64,000 nt of DNA from Nectonema munidae (taxonomy: Eukaryota > Nematomorpha > Nectonematoida > Nectonematidae). The DNA lies in NCBI GenBank assembly GCA_030549495.1, contig JAUIRK010000992.1, forward strand, positions 248,001-312,000, in the 5' to 3' direction. The notes beneath the pieces were generated by a model. That model did no database searches. It saw nothing but the letters and a program-made list of their open reading frames with translations, and was not told the origin of the DNA. This document shows positions 36,924 through 47,749 of the stretch, in pieces. Each line of letters starts with the position of its first letter. Position 1 is the stretch's first letter. A program made the position numbers and the translations under genes.

Positions 36924-37004
36924 CTTTTCTTCATTTATATTATTGCCTTGGAGCTTCTTGGTTAAAAGCTTGCTGAATTCCTTCCAATCAACTTGAATAG
37001 TCAT
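36924..37004 (-). CDS. Possible first coding exon of ELOA
   Basis: On the minus strand an ATG at 37004 opens 27 codons (MTIQVDWKEFSKLLTKKLQG...NEEK) ending at a GTTTGA donor, phase 0, the same phase as the acceptor of the TFIIS exon at 34747. Elongin A N-termini begin with a short helical segment of this kind. However, the stretch between it and ETGLAK (about 20 residues of the TFIIS domain) is not supplied, so another small exon would be needed and I could not find one. The donor is also weak. Confidence 0.25.
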
Positions 37005-37217
37005 TGCAAATCCTAATTCATCAAGGATAATGTGAAATCCTTAAAAAAATAAATATCTTCAGATTGAGTATTGCAACGAGATGTGAAAAGTAAAAGTATG
37101 AATGAATCGTTGTATTAATTCTAAAATGTTCATTTATAGAAATTTTACAATAAATATGGATAAATTTGTGAAAAAAATTAAAATAGCTCTCTAGTTTATC
37201 ATTACAGAATTACAAAT

Positions 37218-37290
37218 AAGTGGAGTCGGAGTCAAAAAATTTTGAATAATTGCAGTCGGAGTTTCCGAATATTTTCCGACTCCACAACCC
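37218..37290. repeat. GAGTCGG fold-back, short MITE copy
   Basis: GTGGAGTCGGAGTC on the left pairs with CCGACTCCACAACCC on the right; the middle again holds GCAGTCGGAGT. This is a strongly shortened MITE of a type with GTGGAGTCGG ends. No clear target duplication. Confidence 0.5.
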
Positions 37291-37299
37291 ATGACATTC

Positions 37300-38080
37300 T
37301 TCAAACTAAGTTTGTAATTCATCGCGTGAGAAATGGTGTCCAGATTCTTCACTACGCTATTAAGGCTTTTTCAGTCTAACTATTATGAAAGGCGGTGTGA
37401 CGTATGATAAGCTATGAGTGATCTAAATGCTTATTTATACATAAAACAATTAATGCGGTCATTGCTTTTATTATGTTCATTCAAATATAGGAAGGAATTA
37501 AATCGCTACTGCCTTTTGTGGGATGCGAAATAAGTGTTTTAAGAAGAATTAGTAAAAACAGCCGAAATTCTAGCATCCTGCAGATTCTGAATAAATCTTT
37601 GGTTACCAAGGTATTTAAATCAATCTGAGTGTTCGCCTATTTCAATTAGCATTTTTGAAGTCTCTTTAATAGGCAAAAATATTGAGAAAGGGTTCAATTA
37701 AAGTTTTCTTTATAAATATATAAATCATAGTTATATAAGGCTACATATAAGCTTGTTCATAAATGAAAAGTAAACCACAGATATACATCTTCAAATTAAA
37801 AATCAAAAAGTTAATAGAAGAGTTGTGTAAAAAAATTCAATATTAAACGGGAATTAAGATCATAGATTCATAAATACAATAAATTATAGGAAAAAAATAG
37901 AATTAGATGTCGCCTTCAATATATTACCTGGTATCATAATGTTTAATCAATAACATACAATGATTTGGAATGACTAAGTTACCGATTATTTCTGTTAAGA
38001 CTAAATCTTTTTTTTATTCATTTGTTGGATCATCAATAAAATAAAATACTATTTATCAACATTTTGATTTAAATAAACAA
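37300..38080. other. AT-rich spacer
   Basis: Nothing recognised on either strand. Confidence 0.4.
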
Positions 38081-38399
38081 TAGTTATGTCCCAACCTTTT
38101 TTTAAGGCGACCCTAACTGTATTTCTCAAAATATGACTGCAATCCCACTAATTTAATTGCATATATATTATTAAAACTATTAGCTGGCTGTAAAAGTAAG
38201 GGACGATAATTGCAATGAATATATCTGTAAGAGAGATACTTTAATGGTGTGAAAGGCTAAATTAATATCATTAAATTTTAAAACTTGACCTTAAATCAAC
38301 CACTTCTGGAATAATATTTTGTGACATTCTTTAAAAAAACAAGCTAAAGTTATAGTTTTTTTCTGTGAAATAGTAAATTAATTTTAATTGGAGCCTTGG

Positions 38400-39640
38400 G
38401 CTTGGATCATGTTTCTAGGTTTCTCCATTCGTAGTTCAGTCTTGAAAAGTGCTACCCGCATATCACGTTTCGGTTGCAGTCAGAGCTGCAAATCGGAATT
38501 CACAAAAATAGGTTGTAGCGAAAAGCAATAACACTTTCACAGCTTCGAATCCAAGGACTGGTTGCTTTTTTTTCACGGCAGTCCAGAACAGGCGTATGGT
38601 TTGTCTATGAAAGTTAAAATGAAGAGTTTCCTCATGCTGGATCTCTATAAGCTCCTCTTGAAGAATTTGGATAGAAGGCTCTTTTTATGAAAGATCCACG
38701 GCTTAGATATCGAAGGGTCTTCGCAAACATTTGTATTTCTCATGTAAACTCCCGGAATGTACCTGACAAACTCCTCACTAAATTTCTCAAGGTGCCCAAC
38801 AGAAGATTTCAATCTCTGCACGCATGTAAAGCACCCTCTGAAGCACTTTTCCTCGTGATAGCTTCCTAACAGAAGAGTAGTAAAGCAGATGTTCATATCC
38901 CATAACAGAGTACTTTTGACTAGACAGCCCTGAATTCAATGCTGATGATTTAATAAAATTTACTATTTGAATAATATCTATAATAGTGTTAAGCTCAAGT
39001 GACATTTATCGAGTAGCAAGGTTTTCTCGGTGGAGCAGGCAATTGGTCGCTAACACTGTGGGGTTGACCTGCTTTACTGTGACAGTGAAACCCTGATGTG
39101 CACTTAACATTGCGGGTGCTCCATCCGAGCACACACTGATCCCATTTTTCTTTGATGAAACTATCAACCAAATTGAAAAGATCTTCGTTGTTGTTGTTTC
39201 CAGTGATTTACAGAACAGAAAGTTTTCTTCAATGTTACTCTTGCTTTGGTATCACGCATATACCAAGACCTAAACATCGTGACCTAGGTCAGTTGACTCA
39301 TCCAACTCCAAGCTAAATTTTCCACTCTCATTAATTACAGCCACTGCCTGTTCTTTAATGTCTTGCGACATCTCTTGAATTCTTTGGTTTATTGTGTTAT
39401 CTGACAGCGGAATAGCTTAAATTTTTTTCACTATCACCAAGGATGCTACAAACCATATCAAAGGCTGATGGCTTTACCAACTTTTCTTCAATTGTGTGTG
39501 GCTGCATACACCTAGCAATTTTTTTGCAACAATATAGGATGCAAGTGTTCGTTGTTGAACAGAATACACTCCCTTGTGTATAGAGTTGTCTAGCGGCTGA
39601 CATTTCAGTTCTTCTTCTTTCCTCTTAAAATACTCAAGAT
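38400..39640 (-). pseudogene. hAT transposase relic of the split element
   Basis: Minus-strand pieces in order: CMQPHTIEEKLVKPSAFDMV with LGDSEKN (near 39500), a cysteine- and tryptophan-poor middle with many stops, FIKEKWDQCVLGWS (near 39150), IVNFIKSSALNSGL (near 38930) and LKSSVGHLEKFSEEF (near 38800). The same segments appear in order in the element at 30100-33198 (KPHVIGEELI.., AVNFIKSNALNNRLF), which confirms the family. It is more decayed than that one. Confidence 0.7.
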
Positions 39641-39926
39641 CTTTCTATGCCAGAGTTGTGTGTTTTCCCAGGAGATGGCGCTTGAGACAGGGGCGCACAT
39701 CCTCAAAATTATTGGGGGGGGGGCGAAATTTTTTTGTTGCAATTTTCAAAATTAGTGGTCTGGAAATACCACGGGAGACCAACTATTCAAGCAATCGTTT
39801 AAAATAGAGTATATTCAGCGCATACCTAAATTTATAAGACTACTTTATATTTTTTTTACAAATTTGGTGAATTTAAATACTATACGTCCAGCGAAAATAT
39901 TTTAATTAAATTTGCATATCGAATAT

Positions 39927-40476
39927 GGGGCGCAGAAAAAATGCCCCAATTAAAAAGTAGGAACCCCCAGTAAAAATGCAACCGAAAAAATGCCCTAATT
40001 TAAAATTAGGAAAAAATGCCCCAACACAAAAAATTTCAAAAAATTATTAATTAAAATTTAAAAAGATATGTCAAATAAAGATTTTTTGTAAAAAAAAACA
40101 AAAAATTAACTTTTCATTTAAAACATTTAAAATTTAATTAAAGTAAACTAAAAAACTCAGCATAGGAAAAATTTTTTAAATACAAAAAAAAATTTATAAA
40201 ACAGCAAATATTTTTGGACTTTGTGTGTATCAGAACACTTTCTAAGTATAATTTGTGTTTTAACTGATTTTAAGAACACATTCCCACAAATCTGCACCTT
40301 TGCTATTGTTTTCAAGAACTTTATAAAGAAAAAACCCTATAGATTAAGAAATTTTAAAAATTTAGCCTTTCGGGGTACCAAATAAAATATTTATATAATT
40401 TAAAAAAAATCATGAAAATCAAAAATTAGGGGGGATTTTTTCCTACTTTTAAATTGGGGCATTTTTACCTACAACC
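39927..40476. mobile_element. MITE with 9-bp target duplication, nested in the hAT-like element
   Basis: Inverted ends share AAAAATGCCCCAATT and AAAAGTAGG; the AAAAATGCCC word is repeated inside the left end. Flanks are ATCGAATAT on both sides (39918-39926, 40477-40485). Like the element at 28112 it has a 9 bp duplication, so Mutator-like is the best class, though the ends are of a different family. No coding. Confidence 0.78.
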
Positions 40477-41035
40477 ATCGAATATACACAGCTTAAAAAC
40501 TTTTTTTCAGTTTAAAAAAATTTGAGTTTGAAAAATGAAGTAGTCTACTAGGCACATTACAGGAATTGATGAAAGGATATTTGATTCATAGAGAAAACAA
40601 ATAACTGAAGGTTGGATAGTTTAATATGAGTGAATGTAGTCTAAAGGCAAAAAGTCTACTAGAAACCCTGCGATGTTTATATGAAAAAATGTGATTGATT
40701 CAGGGGCAAGGGTATAAAAAGAATAAGAGAGATAGGAAACAAAATAAACTAATAAAGCAATTTTCACTATTTTAAAATGGAACCGTCTGTTCTTAGAATA
40801 ATTTCAAAATAATAGGTATAAAGAGGCATAAAGAATTAGAGTTTATTTGATATTTTCAAGTTTTTATAAGCAGCAAAAGTCAACGTTTAAGTAGCTAAGG
40901 CAAATTGTCTCATAGGCTATTTGTTTCATCCATCTTTGCTTATGTGTAAAATTATTAAAAAAATGTTATATTCTTGTTTATTTTATCTCTATTAAATCAT
41001 TTCAAATTAATCATTTTATCTCTAAATTTTTTTAA

Positions 41036-41265
41036 ATTGTCCATGAGACAAAATGTATTATGAAAATAACGGGGCGAATTGTCCATGAAACAAAATGTCT
41101 TATAAAAATAATGGGGCGAATTGTCCATGGGACGAACTGTCTTATGAAAATAATGGGGCGAATTGTCCATGGGACGAACTGTCTTATGAAAATAATGGGG
41201 TGAATTTGTCCATGGGACGAACTGTCTTATGAAAATAATGAGGCAAAATGTCCAAGGACCATAAT
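41036..41265. repeat. 42 bp minisatellite, about 5 units
   Basis: Units of GGGGCGAATTGTCCATGGGA followed by CGAACTGTCTTATGAAAATAAT, 42 bp each, almost identical in the centre and decayed at the edges. Because 42 is a multiple of 3, the minus strand stays open through it as a repeat of 14 residues (SPHYFHKTVRPMDN). I think this frame is a by-product of the period. Confidence 0.9.
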
Positions 41266-41559
41266 TTAACAATCGAACATTATAAAAAATATCTCTGCTC
41301 AAATATTAAGCAAATAGAGTATCTTTGCTTTTAAACTGAATAGATAGTCAAAATATTGATTCTCAAATAACAATTGAAAAAAAATTTTGGACTTGAAAAA
41401 ATTAGTTTTTAAATGTTACAAAATGTAACAAACGTAGTGATAAAGATTATGACTTTTGTTTAAAAAAAATCTTAGCGCGAGTTTAACAATATTCATTGAT
41501 ATAAAATTGTAACGATTGAAACTATTTTAATTTAACTCTAAATGCAAATTAGACAGAAG

Positions 41560-41756
41560 CAGTGGTGTAGCCAAAAAAAGTTGATAGAAGGGGCAAAATT
41601 TAAAAACAAAAAACTTGCGCAACATTATTTATATTTTCTTGATCCTTTCATTGGAGAAATTTTCAAAAACTGATATCGCATAAGATGCATGGGGGCACCA
41701 TGCGGTACATAGGAGTGTGTGCACGGCCCCTTATGCCCAGTCTAGCTACGTTACTG
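41560..41756. mobile_element. hAT-type MITE, 197 bp, nested
   Basis: Ends CAGTGGTGTAGCC and its imperfect inverse AGCTACGTTACTG. Flanks GACAGAAG (41552-41559) and GAGAGAAG (41757-41764) agree at 7 of 8. It lies inside the 2.5 kb hAT-like element. Its ends match those of the copies at 54520 and 59476. Confidence 0.8.
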
Positions 41757-42230
41757 GAGAGAAGAGAGCTGAATGAGATAGGAGAGCTTAAACAAGAGAA
41801 GAGGGCTTGAGTGAAAGAAGAGAGCTCGAATGAGAGCTTGAGTGAATGATTGAGTTTTAGCAGAGAAAGCAGAAGAGAAAAACAGAGGAGACAGAAAGAG
41901 AAATAGAATCACTGTGACAGAAGATGAGAAAATCTAGTGGATCATCAACATGTGTTTGCTCTGTGACCTGTGTGCATATTGAAGCAATGGATTATTATTA
42001 TATAGCTCTCACGCATCGTCAGTAAAATATGTTCGATAGGAATTTCAGAGCAGCTTGGCATGATGTTTGATTGACTGGAAAGTCTGCATTCCTTCTATGT
42101 GATCATCATACATGTTTTATAAACAAGCAGCAACTCTTACTTATAGAAAATTATTGGGAGGTCATTTTCGCCCCCCCCCCCCCTGAAAACACATTGGGGG
42201 CAGTCGCCCCTGGCTTGAGAGTATAGCGTA

Positions 42231-43661
42231 TATGTATTCACCCACGCATAAGCCGCACTTTTTTTTCGCTGAAATTCATGGGAAATTAGAGGTGTGGCTT
42301 ATGCGTGGGTGTACGTTGAATCGTTACAATCGGCGATAAAGACGTGTGAATATGTTTCATAAATTTTATTTATGTTGCTATAAAATTTCAATAAATTATA
42401 CATTTTACCTATTTGCATTGTTTAATAATAACTTTCAAAGCCATCTTCATTTGTATCATTACAAAACATATTGTCCCATTCCTCTTGGGTCAAATCCACA
42501 GCCCCGGTAGAGTCAAATTACAACTCATCAGAGTCCAGTACAGATTCCTCCTGGTCAATCTCATGCTCATCCCACAAGTAATCATTCAGGGTTCCATCTA
42601 AAGAGTTGCTGATACTTTAAAAACGCAGATTGGATCATGGATTTTGGGATCTCATTCCAACAAGCTAAGATCCACTGGCAAATCGTAGGTAGATCCACCT
42701 TTTTTCTTTTCCCTATAGGGGTCATTACTTTTTCTCCATTAGCCATCCAATTGGCCTACTTGGATTTTAGGCGATCCGTGAAGGGTTTGTTAATGCAGAC
42801 ATCAAGTGGTTGCAAGACACTGGTTAGTCCACCTGGTATAATTACAGGAAGAGTTCTATGTCCATTGCGAAGATGGTCCAAAACGGCTGGAGTCTTATGA
42901 CATCGAAAAGAGTCCAGCACCAGTAGAGATTTCTTTTTCAGTGCACCTGCTGTCCTCTTAGCCCACACTGTATCTATCCAGTTACGAACCAGCCGCTCAT
43001 CCATCCATCCAGCCATTGTCTTATACTTGAATGTGGATGCATTTCGGGAAGACATCTTTTGGTAGAAAACGATATATGGGAGCAGCCTGCCTCCATCAGC
43101 TGTACATGCCAACATCACCGTGAAACGGTTTTTTTCGTGGCCTGTTGTGTTGATGGTAACTGACTTGACTCCTTTGCTGGAAATTGTGATTTCACTCGGC
43201 AAATCAAATGCCAGGGGAGTTTGGTCAGCATTGCCAATAAGATGGATTTGATAGTCTGATGATGAATTGTTGGAACTTGGTGACCAAATCTTCAAAGTTT
43301 TTTGGCAGGCGCTGAGCTATAGTTGTCTTCCTCCTTATGGAGAAGCCATTTCTCACAAGGAATCTGCCCAGTTGTAAAAAGCCTTAAAATCTTCTAAAGA
43401 TATACCAAAGCTAGTCTGGGCAATTTGCTTTGCACGAAGTCGAACTTCGGTGGTGTTAAATGCGTTATTGTCAGTTCGAAATTGTATACGTGAAGGTAAA
43501 TGATATTACTTGGTTGAAATTCTGTGCGCATGAGATAGTTAATTGAAATGTTGAGTGAGTCAACATGGTTTGTAATAAGATGAAATTTTTTTTTGTAAAA
43601 TTGTTGCCAAAGCAAGGGTGCGGTTTATGCATGGGTGCGGCTTATGCGTGGGTGAATACGG
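42231..43661 (-). mobile_element. Tigger/pogo element with inverted ends, shortened
   Basis: Inverted ends: GTATTCACCCACGCATAAG near 42235 and CTTATGCGTGGGTGAATAC near 43641. TA dinucleotides at both borders fit the Tc1/mariner duplication. The right end holds a second partial repeat of the end. The transposase on the minus strand keeps the DDE core but lost its DNA-binding N-terminus, so the copy is not complete. Confidence 0.88.
42756..43295 (-). pseudogene. Tigger/pogo transposase, DDE core (179 codons)
   Basis: The frame has the three catalytic blocks: IGNADQTPLAFD, LLVLDSFRCHKTP and SVLQPLDVCINKPF, each with its Asp. This is the POGK-like group of pogo transposases. The CENP-B-type helix-turn-helix part is missing and the C-terminus continues in other frames to about 42420. 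Despite the intact DDD, the truncation makes it a relic. Confidence 0.88.
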
Positions 43662-43964
43662 TACTATTTGTTAAGATTGTAGGAGGAAAGCACAAAGATA
43701 ATAAATCAATGTGACAGCTTTTTTCTTCTCTCTCTATAACTTTCTTTAAAAAATATAAAATTACAATTGATTTATCATTTTTGTGGTTTTCTCTTCTTCG
43801 TACTTTTCTTCCTTTGTTAAAAAAAGATAAGAAATTATCCACTATCCCTCAACCAATATGTGACTGTATACATATCCTTAAAAACTATTAGAATTAAGAG
43901 TTGATAATGTTTTTGTTTTGAGGTCTTGGCGACCCCAGAGATAAGAATCTCTGATTTATATAAA

Positions 43965-44935
43965 CATTAAAATTCGAAACATACAATGGTTTCGTTTAGT
44001 CGTTCCTAAATTAGATGTAAATTACTATAACAGGTTATTTCGGATAGTTGTAAATAAAGTTAAATAGAAAAATGTATATCTTTTTAAGAAGACGGCAATT
44101 TGTAAAAAAATAGTCTTCATACATAAAGGATAAAAGGGCATTTTAAGAGGATAGACATTCATCATACCATTATGCATTCTTTATTTGTCTCAATCAAAGG
44201 GATAGAAAGGTATAACTGCATAGTGTCTTTTTAATCAATTCTTTAAATAAATTTGACAGGATTTAAATCAAATATGAGAATAAAAAACGAATTTATTCAT
44301 TCTACCCATCTACATTATCTATCTGAATCATTTAATATAAATACGTATATAGCAGATAGAAAATCAAAAGTGATTTTCATAAAATGTCTTTTTGAAAAGT
44401 TAATTGTTAAATAAATACAAAACTGCAATATAGCGGGTTAGAAAAAAATTATTGATTTATTGACCCAATAAAAAGTAAAATAAAAGAAAGACTTGATGGA
44501 CATATTCGAAGAAAAAGGTGGGGAATGTATGGACAATTGGCTCAACCAAGGTTTTAAATATAGGTTGAAAAAATTTGGAACTCACTATATATAATAAAAA
44601 TTAACAACTTGAAAATTTAATACATACTAGAATAATTATGTAAATAAAATTTAAGAAAAAATTTTTTCCAATCTAACCTACAAATCGGGCAGGCTAGAAT
44701 AATAGTGAAGCTAAAACTATTAAAATAAAAAATTTAGCAAAGTGGTTCATTTTGTATAAAAAAAAAGTTGTATAAGAATAGTTCAGTTTTGCACTAAATT
44801 TTCTAAAGTAGCAGAGTAAATTCAGTGAAAACGATCTTAAATTTAAATCAAATAAGAAGCTAGATTTATTATAAGGCAATTTGAAAATAATGTTGAGCGA
44901 TAAAATGATAGAAAGGGTGAATTTGTTTAATTTCA
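43965..44935. other. AT-rich spacer
   Basis: No gene or repeat end recognised. The 80-codon frame at 44694-44936 (minus) is low-complexity. Confidence 0.4.
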
Positions 44936-44939
44936 TTAG

Positions 44940-46430
44940 TCAGACAAACCTCGTTGTTCCGTCAAGGTGCGTTTCTAAAAAAATGGACGGATTATCGAGG
45001 CTGGCGGAAGATAGAAGCATATATAAATGCCTATTTAATTTTGCCTTGATATATTGATTCACCAAATTTTTATTAATGTTCTCAAAAATAAGGCAAAAAA
45101 GCTGTGATTTAGACTAGAAATAAACAAGATGACTTTAATTTCATTTAATAACATAAAGGGGCTGTTAAATTTGTAAAAAAAGATATCAGGGATAATGTCT
45201 CTGTGGAGCAACTTGTCCTAAATTCGAGAAAGCAAGTCAGTTGTTCTAAAACGTTCAAAAAATGAAGATAGACACCAATAAATATAAAAAAAATTACGTT
45301 TTATTTTTTATAAAAGTTATTTGCTTTGCTTCTTTAACTTTTTTTCTAATGTACGCTTTATATTCCAAAGCTTATCAAGATGATCTTTTTCAAAATCAGG
45401 ATTTTGCTCCATAAAAGTGATTAGAGTAATAAAAGACTTTTTTGCATCCAAGAAATTAATTTTCTTTTCCCCATGAGGATCTTCACTAGAAGAATCGCTA
45501 ATAGGTTCAAACTCTTTCACAATTTCCATAATCTTTTCATCATTGAGTAAAGTAGTTTCTTCTATATTATCATCGACATCAACCAATTGTGAAGCAGAAA
45601 TGTATTCACAAGGAGGAGTTAAACATTTTTCAGCCAAAAAATCTAAATTACTTTCAAGGTCTTCTAAAGTTGCGAGTGTGGCATGAGTGTTTTGTGTATT
45701 TTGTAAGTGTTCGGATGCTTAGGGTAAAATGCAGGTGTGAAAGACCAGTAATTAAATATATAGAAGGTGTAATATTGCTCCAAGCTATCTTTATCATTTC
45801 CAAAGCAGATCTTACGGACAAGTTAGGAAGCTCATTACTTTCAAGACAAGTTATGAAATGTCTTGTTTAAAGCTTTCTATAATGGGCTTTGAAGCTTTTT
45901 ATAATTCGAGCATTCATAGGTTGGATATATGTAGTTGTGTTTGGAGGAAGAAAAATAATGTTAATGTTTGAAAATTCTTTTGTTTTGTGACACGAGGCAT
46001 CATAACACTGTAAAGTTATGTTTTTACCACTTATTTTCATTTGCTTATTGAGTTTTGTTAGCCAATTTTGAAACAAGATGCCTGTCATCCATGTTTTTGT
46101 GTTATATGAATATTCAACATAAATAGAAGGGTCAAACTTTTTTCCAAAACAATCAGGTTCACTGTTTGAGCATAAAAAGATGTTCAAACGATCTTTACAT
46201 TTTTTCTGTCCTTTCACTGGAGCTGTTGCTAAAGTGCTATTAGGAAGAAGTAAATTTTATTAGTAAGAAGTTTATAATTTTTATATTAAAATTATTCATT
46301 GGTTACTAAAATTTGATCTCCGAAACCGATGTTGAGACTGACGGAACTTCGAGGTTAAAATAAAAAGAAAATTTCCTTTACCAAAAATAAAATGACGGAT
46401 GTTGAGGGTGCCGGAAAATCGGGGGACGGA
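44940..46430 (-). mobile_element. Tigger relic with decayed ends
   Basis: The left end, near 44941, reads ACCTCGTTGTTCCGTC; the right end, near 46410-46430, reads GGAAAATCGGGGG after repeated ACGGA/TTGAG words, giving an inverted pair ACCTCGxxxTTCCG / CCCCGATTTTCC. The transposase is on the minus strand. The limits are approximate. Confidence 0.65.
45317..46217 (-). pseudogene. Tigger transposase fragments (DDE part and C-terminus)
   Basis: 46217-45867 reads KTWMTGILFQNWLTKLNKQM, LQCYDASCHKT, IIFLPPNTTTYIQPMNARII and SFKAHYRKL, matching TIGD4/6-type Tigger transposases. The third catalytic Asp (IQPLDQGI in the family) is Asn here. 45637-45317 is the C-terminal acidic tail (DDNIEETTLLNDEKIM). 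The part between is in other frames. Dead. Confidence 0.8.
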
Positions 46431-46691
46431 TTTTTGATGTTCGACTGTATTACATTCGACTCAAAATTAAAATGGAAACAACATTATAAGCTATTTAACT
46501 CAATGCTGAATATTTTACTTTCGAAGTTTAAGACTTACAATTTTTTACTAATAACGATTAAAGTGAGAATGTATAAAGCCTTAGTTCAGGCTCTTTTGTA
46601 TTATTGTTTTATAAATTGGAGTAATTTTATTGAATGCAATTGCTTTAAGCTTGATTATCTTCCTTTTCTTTTTCAAATATCAAAAAGATAG
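46430..46691 (+). mobile_element. LINE fragment, region after reverse transcriptase
   Basis: The plus frame reads DCITFDSKLKWKQHYKLF and then IKVRMYKALVQALLYYC, matching the post-reverse-transcriptase region of Jockey/CR1-like LINEs (typically LGxxFDxxLxWxxH ... LYKxLVxPxLxYC). It directly follows the Tigger right end and is cut at its 5' side. The class within non-LTR elements cannot be fixed. Confidence 0.65.
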
Positions 46692-46973
46692 TTCACCTTC
46701 ACCCCCCTTGATGTGTATATTTTCATTTAATAAACACAATACTTTTAATGCAAGTTATAACAAATATAAAAATTGGACACTTTATTGTTGATTTTTGCTA
46801 ACTAATTTCGGAGTATAAACTCCTTTTTCAAAGCAAATATATAAATAATAAAATAATGAGAATGAGATGTAAAGGTAATGAGGATGTTGGGGATAAACAA
46901 TCTTTGTGTTAAGGAGGTGATGATGTTGAGGATAAGCAATCTTTGCGTTAAGGAGATACCAAGTTAATAAGGC

Positions 46974-47031
46974 AATACATACATACATACATACATACAT
47001 ACATACATACATACATACATACATACATACA

Positions 47032-47061
<30 letters not shown>
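46974..47061. repeat. CATA microsatellite, about 21 units
   Basis: A nearly perfect run of ACAT/CATA tetranucleotides. In all minus frames it gives a MYVC repeat, which is meaningless. It lies 3' of the LINE fragment and 5' of the conserved-looking motif at 47240. Confidence 0.95.
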
Positions 47062-47065
<4 letters not shown>

Positions 47066-47239
47066 ACTAAGAGAAAGAGCAACATAAAAAGGATTAAGTG
47101 TATAATAACATAAGATTATTATATAACACACGGGCGTAAAATAAAAACAATTAGAAAACACACATAATGTATAGATGTATAAGATAAGGATTAATATAAA
47201 TAAATAAATATGGCATACACATATATACATATATCACGA

Positions 47240-47325
47240 TTATTACCCCTATTAGTCGCCTCTTACGACACGCAGGTGATACCCTAACACTATTCTTAAC
47301 CCGGTGCCAGACGGGGTTAAAACCA
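47240..47325 (+). repeat. Retroelement-like tail motif
   Basis: The words TTAGTCGCCTCTTACGACA, then CAGGTGATACCC, then CCGGTGCCAGACGGGG recall a short motif often present in the 3' part of dispersed repeats of invertebrates. This is from memory and not checked. With the CATA run next to it, it may be the 3' end of a LINE or SINE. Confidence 0.4.
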
Positions 47326-47574
47326 ACCACACTCATATGTATATATAAAATAAAATATATAATCGCAAATTAAATATATATAGACAGAAATATTAATATA
47401 ACTATACTTTACTAACCAGTATTAAATTGAGAATTAATTTTTGGCTTCTTTTATTCTATAAAATATTTCTCTTTTCAAACCCTATCAACATAACCATTAG
47501 TTTTACATAATAATTTAATCTCTAACTTAGGATGAGTGTTTTTATGCTTATTATTATAATGTTTTCCCAAAGGT

Positions 47575-47742
47575 TTAGTTATGTCAAATTTCTGGGCGTC
47601 GTTAAAATGTCCTCGAGTTCTTATAAATAACGGTCTTTTACTTTCACCTATATATATATCGCTAAATATATTACATCTACAGCTACATATCTGTTACATA
47701 TACTGAACATTTTAACAACGCCCAGAAATTTGACTAGGATAA
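47575..47742. mobile_element. Fold-back MITE, about 165 bp
   Basis: Arms 47585-47610 and 47707-47732 are inverted copies with one mismatch in 26 (CAAATTTCTGGGCGTCGTTA and on). The outer sequence TTTAGTTATG / CTAGGATAAA is partly inverted too. A short AT-rich loop separates the arms. Class unknown; a TA target would suggest Tc1/mariner. Confidence 0.65.
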
Positions 47743-47749
47743 ATTATGT

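Larger units (their letters stand above)
39688..42212. mobile_element. hAT-like non-coding element, 2.5 kb, with perfect target duplication
   Basis: Ends CAGGGGCGCAC and GTCGCCCCTG with G and C runs just inside both ends (10 G near 39714, 14 C near 42171). Both flanks are GCTTGAGA (39680-39687 and 42213-42220). No transposase inside. It carries two further insertions (39927-40476, 41560-41756) and a 42 bp minisatellite. It interrupts the older hAT relic. Confidence 0.88.
38081..43953 (-). mobile_element. Old hAT element (ZBED5/SCAND3-like), split by later insertions
   Basis: The left end TAGTTATGTCCCAACCTTTT with GGCGACCC just inside resembles the ends of the element at 30100. A matching right end, GGTCTTGGCGACCCC followed by AGAATCTCTG, lies at about 43925-43953. 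The transposase remains are on the minus strand between 38400 and 39640 (for example CMQPHTIEEKLVKPSAFDMV and IVNFIKSSALNSGLSSQK). Between them and the right end lie a 2.5 kb hAT-like element and a Tigger. The flanking 8-mers (ATAAACAA, ATTTATAT) match poorly, so the outer limits are probable and not certain. Confidence 0.55.

Noticed and set aside
46782-47230. Frames encoding MYVC repeats
   Set aside because: They are read-through of a CATA microsatellite in all three frames, not proteins.
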